Below the pieces are notes generated by a model. The model saw only the letters and a program-made list of their open reading frames with translations. It searched no databases and was not told the origin of the DNA. DNA of 64,000 bases from positions 4,030,001-4,094,000 of the forward strand of contig NZ_JARUND010000002.1 of assembly GCF_036898825.1 (NCBI RefSeq), in the 5' to 3' direction. The stretch is from Streptomyces sp. B21-083. GTDB taxonomy: Bacteria; Actinomycetota; Actinomycetes; Streptomycetales; Streptomycetaceae. The translations under genes were made by a program, and so were the position numbers. Below, piece after piece: positions 15,421 through 24,829 of the stretch (its first letter is position 1; each line of letters starts with the position of its first letter).

Positions 15421-16800
15421 ATGGCTTTGACCTACGACGTTCGCCTCTACTCCATCGAGGTTCGCAAGGATCGCCCGAAGCCCTACCGCCTACGCTGGCT
15501 GGTCGGGGAGCGCAAGCATTCCAAGAGCTACACACTCAAGGTTCAGGCCGAGGGGCGCCGCTCGGAACTCATGTCTGCCGTACGGCACGGCGACCAGTTC
15601 GATGAGGAAACCGGCCTGCCCGTATCCGAATTGCGCGCCAAGCAGGGCTCCATGACGTGGTACGAACACAGCCGTGCGTACGTCGATCGCAAGTGGACAT
15701 TGGCGCCGGCCAAGTCGCGAAAGAACTACGCCGATGCGCTGGCAACCATCACTCCCGCACTCGTGAAAACCAAGACAGGAATGCCCGACACCGCCCTCAT
15801 GCGGCGCGCACTGTACGGATGGGCGTACAACCGGAAGCGCTGGGACGAGACGCCTCCGGACGATGTGGCCCGCGCCCTCGCCTGGATCTCCAAGCACTCC
15901 ATGCCGGTCTCCGCGATGGAAGACCCCGCAACCGTCCGTCTGGCCCTGGACGCGCTGTCCCTACGGCTGGACGGGAAAGAGGCGGCGCCACGCACTGCGA
16001 AGCGCAAGCGCGCCTGCCTGAGCGACGTTCTCGGGCTCGCGGTGGAAGAGCAGTACTTCACCATGCCGGTCAACCCGATCACGGCCGTGAAGTGGACCGC
16101 CCCGAAGTCGGTCGAAGCGGTGGACCCCGAGAGCGTCGCCAACCCTCGCCAGGTCCGCGCGCTGCTGGCAGGAGTGCGTGAGCAGGGCCCCCGTGGGCGC
16201 CACCTGGAAGCATTCTTCGGATGCCTGTACTACGCGGCCATGCGTCCCGCCGAAGCCTCCGGACTGCGCGCGAGTCAGTGCTACCTCCCGGAGACAGGGT
16301 GGGGGATGCTCACCTTGCGGCAAGGCATTGTCCGGGCCGGACGAAGCTGGACCGATGACGGAACGGCCCACGAGACGCGCCACCTCAAGGCCCGCGCAAA
16401 GAGGGACTCCCGTCCGGTGCCGGTTCCACCGCACTTCGTTCGTCTGCTGCGGCAACACATCGCCACGCACGGCACGGCACCCGACGGCCGGCTCTTTCGG
16501 ACGAATCGCAATGGCCTGCTACAGGAGACCGGCTACGGGGAGGTGTGGGCCAAGGCCCGAAAGGACGTGCTGACCGAGGCGGAAACGTCCTCGCTGCTGG
16601 CCCGGCGCCCGTACGACCTCCGACACGCCGGGGTGTCGTTCTGGCTCAGTTCAGGGGTGGACGCGATGGAGTGCGCTCAGCGTGCCGGGCACAGCATCGC
16701 GGTACTGCACAAGGTGTATGCCAAGGTGCTTGATCAGACTCGGGAGCGCGCGAACAGCCGGATCGATGCAGCCCTGCGGGAGTGGAACGAGCCGGAGTGA
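15421..16800 (+). CDS. int: Site-specific tyrosine integrase
   Basis: 459 residues. An N-terminal arm-binding region is followed by a core-binding SAM-like domain (about residues 78-190) and a catalytic domain with Arg I in AAMRPAEASGL (about 273), the YDLRHAG box carrying Arg II (about 400), His in RAGHS (about 421) and the nucleophile Tyr in LHKVYAKV (about 432). The first His of the usual HxLR is Tyr, as in many actinobacterial element integrases. It directs recombination between the element and tRNA-Tyr. The gene ends 172 bp before the right att repeat, the standard AICE arrangement, and looks fully functional. Confidence 0.93.
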   Translation: MALTYDVRLYSIEVRKDRPKPYRLRWLVGERKHSKSYTLKVQAEGRRSELMSAVRHGDQFDEETGLPVSELRAKQGSMTWYEHSRAYVDRKWTLAPAKSRKNYADALATITPALVKTKTGMPDTALMRRALYGWAYNRKRWDETPPDDVARALAWISKHSMPVSAMEDPATVRLALDALSLRLDGKEAAPRTAKRKRACLSDVLGLAVEEQYFTMPVNPITAVKWTAPKSVEAVDPESVANPRQVRALLAGVREQGPRGRHLEAFFGCLYYAAMRPAEASGLRASQCYLPETGWGMLTLRQGIVRAGRSWTDDGTAHETRHLKARAKRDSRPVPVPPHFVRLLRQHIATHGTAPDGRLFRTNRNGLLQETGYGEVWAKARKDVLTEAETSSLLARRPYDLRHAGVSFWLSSGVDAMECAQRAGHSIAVLHKVYAKVLDQTRERANSRIDAALREWNEPE

Positions 16801-16814
16801 CCATGCTCACCCCC

Positions 16815-16831
16815 GGGGGACACCTGGGGGA
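16815..16831 (+). repeat. Candidate integrase arm-type site, right copy
   Basis: GGGGGACACCTGGGGGA, identical to 2501-2517. Here it extends to two GGGGGACAC copies separated by CT (16815-16834). It lies just after int and 142 bp before the right att repeat. Confidence 0.6.
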
Positions 16832-16920
16832 CACGCACTGATCAACAGTGGGATACAGGCGGTACGAGGTGAGACACGTCCGCGCCTCGTCCGCGACGAA
16901 TCGAGCAGAGAGAGCCAAAG

Positions 16921-16967
16921 AAAAACCCTCTCTGACCAGGCATTGAAGCTGGTCAGAGAGGGTTTTT
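16921..16967 (-). terminator. Element-borne terminator of tRNA-Tyr
   Basis: Perfect 18-bp arms (16921-16938 and 16950-16967) with flanking A and T tracts, 8 bp beyond the tRNA 3' end. Supplied by the element, it replaces the original terminator now at 2347-2390. Confidence 0.85.
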
Positions 16968-16972
16968 CTTAC

Positions 16973-17024
16973 TGTGGCGGCGCCAGGGTTCGAACCTGGG
17001 TAGGCTGAGCCGGCAGATTTACAG
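16973..17024. repeat. Right attachment site (attR), 52-bp direct repeat
   Basis: Identical to 2396-2447. Here the repeat continues into the 5' half of tRNA-Tyr, so the gene is restored after integration. Confidence 0.92.
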
Positions 17025-17056
17025 TCTGCTCCCTTTGGCCGCTCGGGCACACCGCC
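16975..17056 (-). tRNA. tRNA-Tyr (GTA)
   Basis: 82 nt, class II with a long variable arm. The acceptor stem GGCGGTG pairs with CGCCGCC including one T-G pair, the discriminator is A, and the anticodon loop reads CTGTAAA (anticodon GTA). GGTTCGAACC forms the T arm. CCA is not encoded. Confidence 0.95.
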
Positions 17057-17291
17057 AGGGCTTGCTGCCCTTCGAACCGCTTTTCGGCGGTCCTCCTTGG
17101 CAACGACGTAAACGATACCTGATGGACCGGGGTGCTTCGCCACCCGATTGAGCGGCGCCCGGACGGGAGGGGGTGGCTAGGCTTATGCGGATGCGGCCCG
17201 GGGCGTACGCCGGGCTCGGCTGCTGTCCTCACGCATGCCGATACGCACCTCGCAGATTCCGACAAGCACCCCATACAAGGAGCCACAGGAC

Positions 17292-17780
17292 ATGGCCGAC
17301 TCCAGTTTCGACATCGTCTCGAAGGTCGAGCGGCAGGAGGTCGACAACGCCCTCAACCAGACCGCCAAGGAGATCTCCCAGCGCTACGACTTCAAGGGCG
17401 TGGGTGCCTCGATCGCGTGGTCCGGCGAGAAGATCCTCATGGAGGCGAACTCCGAGGATCGGGTCAAAGCGGTCCTCGATGTGTTCGAGACCAAGTTGAT
17501 CAAGCGGGGTATCTCACTGAAGTCCCTGGACGCGGGTGAGCCGCAGCTCTCCGGCAAGGAGTACAAGCTCTTCGCCTCGATCGAGGAGGGCATCTCCCAG
17601 GAGAACGCGAAGAAGGTCGCGAAGATCATCCGCGATGAGGGCCCGAAGGGTGTGAAGGCTCAGGTCCAGGGCGAGGAGCTGCGCGTCAGCTCGAAGAACC
17701 GCGACGACCTTCAGGCCATCATCGCCCTCCTCAAGGGCAAGGACTTCGAGTTCGCGCTGCAGTTCGTGAACTACCGGTAG
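17292..17780 (+). CDS. YajQ-family nucleotide-binding protein
   Basis: 162 residues, full length for the YajQ/UPF0234 family. Starts [20 protein letters not shown], with the family's typical [15 protein letters not shown] and [11 protein letters not shown] ends. The protein has two tandem RRM-like folds; homologues bind nucleotides, and some bind c-di-GMP and affect transcription. ATG 17292 has AAGGAG 9 nt upstream. It is transcribed divergently from tRNA-Tyr and ends in a strong hairpin (17796-17830). Confidence 0.93.
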   Translation: MADSSFDIVSKVERQEVDNALNQTAKEISQRYDFKGVGASIAWSGEKILMEANSEDRVKAVLDVFETKLIKRGISLKSLDAGEPQLSGKEYKLFASIEEGISQENAKKVAKIIRDEGPKGVKAQVQGEELRVSSKNRDDLQAIIALLKGKDFEFALQFVNYR

Positions 17781-17795
17781 TCCACCTGTTTGTCG

Positions 17796-17830
17796 GAGAG
17801 GGGTGGGCGCCTGCGGCGGGCGCCCCTCTC
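17796..17830. terminator. Hairpin terminator after yajQ-type gene
   Basis: GAGAGGGGTGGGCGCC and GGCGCCCCTCTC-type arms form a long GC stem 16 nt after the stop. It lies between convergent genes and may serve both. Confidence 0.7.
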
Positions 17831-17855
17831 TTCTGTCGGCTGATCAGATACGGGC

Positions 17856-18122
17856 TCAGTCGCGCGAATTTCCGAACAGGATGCGATACGCGATCAGCAG
17901 CACCAGCGAGCCGCCGATCGCAGCCGCCCACGTGGTGCCGTCGTAGAACTGTTTGCTGATGGGATGGTCGAGGAAGCGCGACGAGATCCAGCCGCCGAGG
18001 AACGCGCCGGCGACGCCGATGACCGTCGTGCCGATGAAGCCGCCCGGGTCGCGCCCCGGCAGCAGGAACTTGGCGATGGCCCCGGCCAACAGCCCCAGGA
18101 TGATCCAGCCGATGATGCTCAT
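17856..18122 (-). CDS. GlsB/YeaQ/YmgE-type small membrane protein
   Basis: 88 residues if started at ATG 18122 (MSIIGWIILGLLAGAIAK), the usual family N-terminus; an in-frame ATG at 18200 would add 26 hydrophilic residues but has no convincing ribosome site. Three hydrophobic segments with glycine zippers (GLLAGAIAKFLLPGRDPGG, GTTVIGVAGAFLGGW, AAAIGGSLVLLIAYRILF) match the transglycosylase-associated/GlsB family of stress-linked inner-membrane proteins. Function in streptomycetes is unknown. Confidence 0.88.
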   Translation of the reverse strand: MSIIGWIILGLLAGAIAKFLLPGRDPGGFIGTTVIGVAGAFLGGWISSRFLDHPISKQFYDGTTWAAAIGGSLVLLIAYRILFGNSRD

Positions 18123-18296
18123 GCCCTGAACCTGCCCCTCTGTGCTGTGCTCGAACTGTCCCGGCACTGTGATCTGCGACGTCGTGACGGTCACGCTCAT
18201 GCCGGTGCGTTCGAATTGTGCGTTGTTGGTTCGTTGTTGCCGTACACGACGTCAACGCGATGCCTGACGGTTGCACCGGTCAGTAGGGTGCGTCGC

Positions 18297-19577
18297 ATGA
18301 CACAGCCCGGTGCGGAATCGCGCGCTGAACTGCGGCGCACCCTCGGCGTGGGGGACGCCGTAGTGATCGGGCTCGGTTCCATGATCGGAGCCGGTGTCTT
18401 CGCAGCCCTGGGACCCGCGGCACGCGCGGCCGGGTCCGGGCTGCTTTTCGGGCTCGGCGTGGCAGCCGTGGTCGCCTACTGCAACGCCATGTCGTCCGCC
18501 CGGCTGGCCGCTCTCTATCCCGCCTCAGGCGGTACCTACGTGTACGGGCGCGAGCGGCTCGGCCCTTTCTGGGGGTATCTCGCCGGCTGGTCGTTCGTCG
18601 TCGGGAAAACCGCCTCCTGCGCGGCGATGGCGCTCACTGTGGGCACGTATGTCTGGCCGGGCCAGGCCCATGCCGTGGCGGTCGCGGCCGTGGTGGCGTT
18701 GACGGCGGTGAACTACGGCGGCGTCCAGAAGTCCGCCTGGCTGACGCGGGCGATCGTGGCAGTGGTCCTCGCTGTCCTCGCTTCCGTGGTGGTGGTGTGC
18801 CTGGGCTCCGATGTCGTTGACGCCGGCCGGCTGGAGGTCGGGGCCTCCGAGGGTGTGGGCGGAGTGCTTCAGGCGGCCGGGCTGCTGTTCTTCGCGTTCG
18901 CCGGGTACGCCCGGATCGCGACCCTCGGTGAGGAGGTACGGGATCCGGCGCGCACCATCCCGCGCGCGATCCCGTCGGCCCTGGGCATCGCGCTGGTGGT
19001 GTACGCGGCGGTGTCGGTGGCTGTCCTTTCCGTGCTGGGGTCGGGTGGGCTCGGGCAGGCGAGTGCCCCACTGGCAGACGCGGTCCGGGCGGCGGGCGTG
19101 CCCGGGCTGGTGCCTGTCGTCCGGGCCGGTGCCGCTGTGGCCGCACTCGGCTCGCTGCTCGCCCTGATCCTGGGCGTCTCAAGGACCACGCTGGCCATGG
19201 CCCGTGACCGTCATCTGCCCGGTGCCCTGGCCGCCGTGCATCCGCGCTTCCAGGTACCGCACCGAGCCGAGCTGGCTGTGGGCGCGGTGGTCGTGGTGCT
19301 GGCCGCGACGGTGGATGTTCGGGGAGCTATCGGCTTCTCCTCCTTCGGGGTTCTTGCCTACTACGCGGTGGCCAACGCCTCCGCCTGGACTCTGAGTTCG
19401 GCGCCGGTGGCCCGGGTGGTGCCGGCGGTGGGGCTCCTCGGCTGTGTGACGCTGGCTTTCGCGCTTCCGGGGGTGTCGGTGGCCGGGGGCACGGGGGTGC
19501 TGGGCCTGGGAGCTGTTGTGTACGCCGTACGGCGCTGGTGGTCGGCTTCGGGGTCGGCGGCCGGGCCTCACCACTGA
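18297..19577 (+). CDS. APC-family amino acid permease
   Basis: 426 residues with about 12 hydrophobic helices. The first helix carries VVIGLGSMIGAGVFAALGPAA, the APC-superfamily unwound helix that binds the amino-acid backbone. GGTYVYGRERLGPFWGYLAGW and FFAFAGYARIATLGEEVRDP are further family signatures. Substrate cannot be read from sequence. ATG 18297 is preceded by AGGG at about 8 nt. It converges on the SMI1/KNR4 gene. Confidence 0.88.
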   Translation: MTQPGAESRAELRRTLGVGDAVVIGLGSMIGAGVFAALGPAARAAGSGLLFGLGVAAVVAYCNAMSSARLAALYPASGGTYVYGRERLGPFWGYLAGWSFVVGKTASCAAMALTVGTYVWPGQAHAVAVAAVVALTAVNYGGVQKSAWLTRAIVAVVLAVLASVVVVCLGSDVVDAGRLEVGASEGVGGVLQAAGLLFFAFAGYARIATLGEEVRDPARTIPRAIPSALGIALVVYAAVSVAVLSVLGSGGLGQASAPLADAVRAAGVPGLVPVVRAGAAVAALGSLLALILGVSRTTLAMARDRHLPGALAAVHPRFQVPHRAELAVGAVVVVLAATVDVRGAIGFSSFGVLAYYAVANASAWTLSSAPVARVVPAVGLLGCVTLAFALPGVSVAGGTGVLGLGAVVYAVRRWWSASGSAAGPHH

Positions 19578-19599
19578 CAGGACGCGGGCGGCGCGTGGG

Positions 19600-20175
19600 T
19601 TACTGGGTTTGGGCCGGCGGCGCTGTCGCCGTACGTCTGCGGAATTCGGGCCAGGGTTGCAGGTCCTGGCCGTCGTTGGACTCCTCGTACCAGCCCGTGC
19701 CGTCGAGCCAGGTGTGCAGCCACTCCGCGAGGCCGGGGGCGTCGGTGTACCACGCGTGGTCGGCGTCGTCGGCGTGCGGCTCGAAGAGCAGGACGGTGCC
19801 TTCCGGTGTGCTGCAGTCCACGCACGCGTACATCCCGCACCCCCAGTGGGATATCGGCAGGATCCCCTCGGGCCAGGGCCAGTCCGGGTCCCTGCGGCCC
19901 TCCTCGCGGTTGGCGAGGTACTGGCCGACGACGGGCGGCTCACCTGCGGGCTGGCCCTCGAGTAGGGGCAACAGGCCGTAGGACGGGCCGAATCCGCCGT
20001 CTCCTATCCGGAGATACAGCTCGGCGAGGAGCCGTGGCAAGGGGAAGCCGAGGGCGGTCTCGGCGCGGTCGAGCGTCGCCTCGTCCACGGGGGCGGGCAG
20101 TGAAGGCCAGCCCCATGGACGGGTGTTGCGCGCCGCGAAGGCCACCCGTGTCAGCAACTGCTCGATCTCGGTCAT
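19600..20175 (-). CDS. SMI1/KNR4-family protein
   Basis: 191 residues. The N-terminal helix pair and ATLDRAETALGFPLPRLLAE followed by LYLRIGDGGFGPSYGLLPL is the SMI1/KNR4 (SUKH) signature; a C-terminal WGCGMYACVDC and HADDADHAWYTDAPGLAEWL complete the fold. SUKH proteins are often immunity proteins of toxin systems, but no toxin gene is adjacent here, so a housekeeping or orphan-immunity role is equally possible. The start at 20175 is MTEIEQLL. Confidence 0.85.
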   Translation of the reverse strand: MTEIEQLLTRVAFAARNTRPWGWPSLPAPVDEATLDRAETALGFPLPRLLAELYLRIGDGGFGPSYGLLPLLEGQPAGEPPVVGQYLANREEGRRDPDWPWPEGILPISHWGCGMYACVDCSTPEGTVLLFEPHADDADHAWYTDAPGLAEWLHTWLDGTGWYEESNDGQDLQPWPEFRRRTATAPPAQTQ

Positions 20176-20306
20176 GGATTCATCATGCAGGCCGCCACTG
20201 ACAATCGAGGCGGCCTGTGGATAACCCGCGGACGGGGACATTGTCCCGGCCGCGGGCTGTGGACAAACAGTCGGGCAGGAGCGAGGACGCCCCTTCCCCG
20301 GCCGCG

Positions 20307-20702
20307 CTACCAGCGCGAGCTGAACGGCTGGTCCGTCGGCACGATTTCGCGGCCCAGCGGCAGCAGTGAGACGGGGATGAGCTTGAAGTTGGCGATGCCG
20401 AAGGGGATACCGATGATCGTGATGCAGAGCAGAACGCCGGTGACGACATGGGCCAGGGCGAGCCACCAGCCCGCGAGGACCAGCCACAGAACGTTGCCGA
20501 CGCAGGAGGGGGCACCCGCGTCGCGCCGCTCGACCGTCGTACGGCCGAAGGGCCACAGGGCGTACGCACCGATACGGAACGAAGCAACACCGAAAGGAAT
20601 TCCGATAATCGTGATGCAGAGCAGTGCGCCTGCGGCCAGATAGGCGAGGAACAGCCAGAAGCCGCTCAGGAAGAGCCAAATGACGTTGAGGATTGTTTTC
20701 AC
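20307..20702 (-). CDS. YccF-type membrane protein
   Basis: 131 residues made of two similar halves, each with a hydrophobic helix followed by the [14 protein letters not shown] motif (about residues 28-42 and 92-106), the duplicated YccF domain. Integral membrane, function unknown. Its ATG overlaps the htpX stop (ATGA), so the two are coupled; both may belong to membrane-stress quality control. Confidence 0.9.
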   Translation of the reverse strand: MKTILNVIWLFLSGFWLFLAYLAAGALLCITIIGIPFGVASFRIGAYALWPFGRTTVERRDAGAPSCVGNVLWLVLAGWWLALAHVVTGVLLCITIIGIPFGIANFKLIPVSLLPLGREIVPTDQPFSSRW

Positions 20703-21562
20703 TGCTGGCGACCTGCCATCTTTTCGAGCCGGGCGATTCGCTCCGCCATCGGCGGATGCGTAGAGAACATCTTGGAGAGTCCCTGGCCCGGGCGGAAGGG
20801 GTTCGCGATCATCATGTGGCTCGCGGTCTCGATACGCGGCTCGGGGGGCAGCGGCAGTTGTTTCGTGCCCGCTTCCAGTTTGCGCAGGGCGCTCGCGAGG
20901 GCCAGCGGATCGCCGGTGAGCTGGGCGCCCGACGCGTCCGCCTCGTACTCCCTGGAGCGGCTGATGGCGAGTTGGATGAGGGTGGCCGCGAGCGGGCCCA
21001 GAATCATGATCATCAGCATGCCGAGGATGCCGGGGCCGTCGTCGTCGTTGGAGCGGCCGATTGGGATCAGCCAGGCGAAGTTGACCAGGAACATGATTAC
21101 GGAGGCCAGGGCGCCGGCGACCGACGAGATGAGGATGTCGCGGTTGTAGACATGGCTCAGCTCATGGCCGATGACGCCGCGCAGTTCGCGCTCGTCCAGG
21201 ATGCGCAGGATGCCGTCGGTGCAGCACACAGCCGCGTTGCGCGGGTTGCGGCCCGTCGCGAAAGCGTTCGGCGCTTCGGTCGGCGAGATGTACAGGCGCG
21301 GCATCGGCTGGCGGGCCTGGGTCGAGAGGTCGCGGACCATGCGGTACAGGGCCGGGGCCTCGAATTCGCTCACCGGGCGGGCGCGCATCGCGCGTAGAGC
21401 CAGCTTGTCGCTGTTCCAGTACGCGTACGCGTTCGTGCCGACCGCGATGACGAGTGCGATCAGGAGGCCCACTCGGCCGAAGAAGCTGCCGATGACGATG
21501 ATGACTGCGGACAGTCCCCCGAGGAGCAGGGCTGTCCTGAGCCCGTTGTGCCGGCGGTGCAC
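20699..21562 (-). CDS. htpX: Zinc metalloprotease HtpX
   Basis: 287 residues. Two N-terminal membrane helices (about residues 8-48), catalytic zinc motif HELSH (about 130-134) preceded by RELRGVIG, and the downstream [19 protein letters not shown] glutamate motif are all intact. HtpX is an M48 membrane protease that degrades misfolded membrane proteins. GTG start at 21562 has AGGAGGG upstream. Co-transcribed with the yccF-type gene. Confidence 0.93.
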   Translation of the reverse strand: MHRRHNGLRTALLLGGLSAVIIVIGSFFGRVGLLIALVIAVGTNAYAYWNSDKLALRAMRARPVSEFEAPALYRMVRDLSTQARQPMPRLYISPTEAPNAFATGRNPRNAAVCCTDGILRILDERELRGVIGHELSHVYNRDILISSVAGALASVIMFLVNFAWLIPIGRSNDDDGPGILGMLMIMILGPLAATLIQLAISRSREYEADASGAQLTGDPLALASALRKLEAGTKQLPLPPEPRIETASHMMIANPFRPGQGLSKMFSTHPPMAERIARLEKMAGRQQ

Positions 21563-21725
21563 GGTACGCCCTCCTAGTGGTGCGGCAGGGGAGCCCTGGT
21601 GTCAGGTCAAGTGGACCCTTCTGTACTGGTCAACGCCAGGCGGGGGTTCGCAGTTCCCTTGCGCGCGCTCGGGCGGGCGTGGGCCGTCCGGGTGAGGGTC
21701 CACGCGCGCGTGCCGCCGCTGAGGG

Positions 21726-23249
21726 TCAGAAGAGGCCGGTGTCGGCGAAGCGCAGCACCAGTTGGGGTGCGCCGGACAGAGCGATGCCGAGGACGGCGGT
21801 CAGGGTGATCGCGGCTGTGAGGGGGGCTGGGGCCCGGTGGTGTTCCTCGGCTCCCTCGGGGGTGCGGAACAGCAGGGCCGTCCACTGGAGGTAGTAGAAG
21901 AGGGCGATCACCACGTTGACGGCCATGATCACGGCCAGCCAGCCGAGTCCGGCGTCGACGGCCGCAGAGAAGACGGTGACCTTCGCGAAGAGGCCGATGA
22001 TGCCCGGCGGCAGCCCGGCGAGGCACAGCAGGAAGAAGCCCAGGACGAGCGCTGCGAGGGGCCGGGTGGCGTACAGGCCTCGGTAGTCGCTGACGCGGTT
22101 CAAGGGCTTCGTACGGGCCACCAGGGCCGCCACCGCGAAGGCGCCTAGGTTCACGGCGGCGTACATGAGGGCGTAGGCGACGGTGGAGCCGATCGATCTC
22201 CGGGCATCGTCCGAGTACGCGGCGGCGGCGATCGGCACCAGGAGGTAGCCGGCCTGGCCGACGGAGGACCAGGCGAGCAGGCGTACCGCGCTGTACGCGC
22301 GCGTGGTCCGCTGGCGGAGGGCGCCGACGTTGCCGACCGTCATGGTGAGCGCGGCCAGGGCTGCCAGTGCCGGACCCCAGACGTCGGCGTACGACGGGAA
22401 GGCGACGACGGTGACGAGGATCAGGCCGGAGAAGCCGACGGCCTTGCCGACGACCGACAGATAGGCGGCGATCGGCAGGGGCGCGCCCACGTAGGTGTCG
22501 GGCACCCAGAAGTGGAAGGGCACGGCGGCCGTCTTGAAGGCGAAGCCGATGAGGGTGAGGACGACGCCTGCCTGAGCGAGGGTGTGGAGCTGTGGGTCGA
22601 CGTGCTGGATCCGGTCGGCGATCTCGGTGAGGTAGAGGGTGCCCGTGGACGCGTACACGAAGCTGATGCCCATGAGGCCGACCGCGGTCGCCGTCACGGA
22701 CGACAGGAAGAACTTCAGGGCCGCTTCGGAGGACTTGCGGTCGCCGTGCCGGATGCCGACGAGGGCGAAGGCGGGCAGGGAGGCGACCTCCAGGGCGACG
22801 ATCAGTGTCGCGAGGTCGCGCGAGGCGGGCAGGAGGGCCGCCCCGGCGGCGGAGGACAGCAGCAGGAACCAGTACTCCCCTTCGGGGAGTCCTCGGTCGG
22901 CGTCCTTGAGGGCGGTGACCGAAAGGAGGGCGGCGAGGAGCGCCCCGCCGAGCACGAGGAACTGGATGACGAGGGTGAAGTGGTCGGCCGTGTAGCTGCA
23001 GACGTCCGTGCTGCCGGTCAGGCAGAAGGTGGAGCGGTCGCCGTCCAGGAGGGGCAGCAGGAGGAGGCCGGAGGCGGCGAGGCCCGCGACCGAGATCCAG
23101 CCGAGGAGCGCCTTCCTGTTGTCGCCGATGAACAGGTCGGCGACCAGCACGACGAGTCCCACGAGGGCGGTGAGGGTGGGCGGCGCGATGGCGAGCCAGT
23201 CGACGGACTGGACCAGCGACTGAGCCGCGGAGTGGGCCGGGGAGCTCAT
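21726..23249 (-). CDS. nuoN: Complex-I-like subunit N (second nuo locus)
   Basis: 507 residues, about 14 membrane helices, start MSSPAHSAAQSLVQS at 23249 overlapping the nuoM stop by 4 nt. It has the antiporter-type signatures of NuoN (KFFLSSVTATAVGLMGISF, AVPFHFWVPDTYVGAPLPI, LAWSSVGQAGYLL), including the conserved Lys and helix-breaking Pro of proton channels. It is the last gene of a ten-gene operon that lacks nuoD-G. The protein differs clearly from the other NuoN in the window (57689-59338). Confidence 0.9.
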   Translation of the reverse strand: MSSPAHSAAQSLVQSVDWLAIAPPTLTALVGLVVLVADLFIGDNRKALLGWISVAGLAASGLLLLPLLDGDRSTFCLTGSTDVCSYTADHFTLVIQFLVLGGALLAALLSVTALKDADRGLPEGEYWFLLLSSAAGAALLPASRDLATLIVALEVASLPAFALVGIRHGDRKSSEAALKFFLSSVTATAVGLMGISFVYASTGTLYLTEIADRIQHVDPQLHTLAQAGVVLTLIGFAFKTAAVPFHFWVPDTYVGAPLPIAAYLSVVGKAVGFSGLILVTVVAFPSYADVWGPALAALAALTMTVGNVGALRQRTTRAYSAVRLLAWSSVGQAGYLLVPIAAAAYSDDARRSIGSTVAYALMYAAVNLGAFAVAALVARTKPLNRVSDYRGLYATRPLAALVLGFFLLCLAGLPPGIIGLFAKVTVFSAAVDAGLGWLAVIMAVNVVIALFYYLQWTALLFRTPEGAEEHHRAPAPLTAAITLTAVLGIALSGAPQLVLRFADTGLF

Positions 23250-24823
23250 CGGGAACCTCCTGAGAGGAGCTGCTGCACGGCCGGGTCGGTCAGCCCGAGG
23301 AGGGCCTTCGGCCACAGCCCGGCGATGACGGTGAGGGCGACGAGCGGGGTCCAGGCCGCGAATTCGTACGTCTGTACGTCAGCGAGCTGGGGGGCGTCCG
23401 GCTGCGGGGCGGCGCCCATGCAGACACGGCGTACGACGACGAGCATGTACGCGGCGGTGAGCAGGGTGCCGAACGCCGCGATCGCCGTGAAGGTGAGGAA
23501 GGCGGGGCGGCTGAGGTCGTCGGCCGGGTTGAACGCGCCGAACAGGGCCAGCATCTCGCCCCAGAACCCGGCGAGGCCTGGAAGTCCGAGCGAGGCGACG
23601 GCGGCGAAGGCCACGAGGCCGCCGAGGCGCGGGGCCCGGCCGTAGAGGGCGGCGCCGGTGCGGTCGGCGAGGGTGTCGAGGTCGGTGGTGCCCGTGCGGT
23701 CCTTCAGCGCGCCGACCAGGAAGAAGAGGAGTCCGGTGATGAGGCCGTGGGCGATGTTGGCGAACAGGGCGCCGTTGACGCCGGTCGGGGTCATGGTGGC
23801 GATGCCGAGCAGGACGAAGCCCATGTGGCCGACGGAGGAGTAGGCGATGAGCCGCTTGAGGTCGCCCTTCGCGCCCTGCCGGGCGAGGGCCAGACAGGCC
23901 AGGGAGCCGTAGATGATCCCGACGACGGCGAACGCGCCGAGGTAGGGCGCGAACGTCCGGAATCCGTCGGGCGTGACCGGCAGCAGGATGCGCACGAACC
24001 CGTACGTGCCCATCTTGAGCAGGACGCCCGCCAGCAGGACCGAGCCGACGGTCGGGGCGGCGGTGTGGGCGTCCGGCAGCCAGCTGTGCAGCGGCCACAT
24101 CGGCGTCTTCACCGCGAGCCCGATCCCGATCGCCAGAACGGCGGTGACCTGCACGGATGTGGTCAGGCCCGAGCCGTTGTCAGTGGCGAGTGCCATGATG
24201 TCGAACGTGCCCGCTTTGATCCCGATCAGGAGCAGGCCCAGCAGCATGACGACGGATCCGAGCAGGGTGAAGAGGATGAACTTCCAGGCCGCCCGGGTCC
24301 GTTGCTCACCGCCCCAGCGGGCGATGAGGAAGTACATCGGGATGAGCACCATCTCGAATGCGAGGAAGAACAGCAGCAGATCGAGGACGGCGAAGGTCGC
24401 GAGGGTGCCGGACTCCAGGACGAGGAGAAGTGCGACGAAGGCCTTCGGGGAGGGGCCGGCGGGCAGCTTGAAGTAGGAGTAGAGCGCGCAGAGGAAGGTC
24501 AGGAGCGCGCTCAGGACCAGAAGGGGGAGGGAAATGCCGTCGACGCCGAGGCGGATCCGCACGTCGAGTGCGGGGATCCAGCTGATGTCCGTCGTGGCCT
24601 GCATCTTCGACGGATGGTCGTGGTCGAAGCCGAGCGCCAGGGTGATCGCGGCGATGAGCACGACGCCGGTGACGGTCACGCCGTGCCGCAGCACGGCCTG
24701 CTCGGGCGATTTCCCCTTCAGTCCTGGCGGGGCCGGCAGGAGGGCGGCGACAGCGCCGATCAGCGGGCCCACGACGAGGAATGCCAGAAGGAACCGCATC
24801 ACTGACTCGTTGATATCGATCAC
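23246..24823 (-). CDS. nuoM: Complex-I-like subunit M (second nuo locus)
   Basis: 525 residues, GTG start at 24823. About 14 membrane helices with NuoM signatures: FEMVLIPMYFLIARWGGEQRT carries the key channel Glu, VKTPMWPLHSWLPDAHTAAP carries the helix-7 Lys and Pro, and AYSSVGHMGFVLLG the helix-8 region. Full length for an antiporter-like, proton-translocating subunit. Both ends are adjacent to or overlap nuoL and nuoN. Confidence 0.92.
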   Translation of the reverse strand: MIDINESVMRFLLAFLVVGPLIGAVAALLPAPPGLKGKSPEQAVLRHGVTVTGVVLIAAITLALGFDHDHPSKMQATTDISWIPALDVRIRLGVDGISLPLLVLSALLTFLCALYSYFKLPAGPSPKAFVALLLVLESGTLATFAVLDLLLFFLAFEMVLIPMYFLIARWGGEQRTRAAWKFILFTLLGSVVMLLGLLLIGIKAGTFDIMALATDNGSGLTTSVQVTAVLAIGIGLAVKTPMWPLHSWLPDAHTAAPTVGSVLLAGVLLKMGTYGFVRILLPVTPDGFRTFAPYLGAFAVVGIIYGSLACLALARQGAKGDLKRLIAYSSVGHMGFVLLGIATMTPTGVNGALFANIAHGLITGLLFFLVGALKDRTGTTDLDTLADRTGAALYGRAPRLGGLVAFAAVASLGLPGLAGFWGEMLALFGAFNPADDLSRPAFLTFTAIAAFGTLLTAAYMLVVVRRVCMGAAPQPDAPQLADVQTYEFAAWTPLVALTVIAGLWPKALLGLTDPAVQQLLSGGSR

Positions 24824-24829
24824 GCCTGC

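Larger units (their letters stand above)
2396..17024 (+). mobile_element. Integrated AICE (SLP1/pSAM2-type) in tRNA-Tyr
   Basis: About 14.6 kb bounded by perfect 52-bp direct repeats (2396-2447 and 16973-17024) that are the 3' part of tRNA-Tyr. Inside are all hallmark AICE modules: tyrosine integrase next to the tRNA-side end, a small Xis, prim-pol and DUF3631 replication genes, a TraB-type FtsK/SpoIIIE translocase with small Spd-like membrane proteins, a GntR-family regulator and cargo. There is no relaxase or type IV secretion gene set, as expected for AICEs that move double-stranded DNA by TraB. SLP1 of S. coelicolor is known to use a tRNA-Tyr site, so this is probably the same locus. The replication, transfer and integration genes all look full length, so mobility is plausible. 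Confidence 0.93.

Noticed and set aside
19600..20175. Toxin-immunity pair around the SMI1/KNR4 protein
   Set aside because: No secreted polymorphic toxin gene lies beside it.
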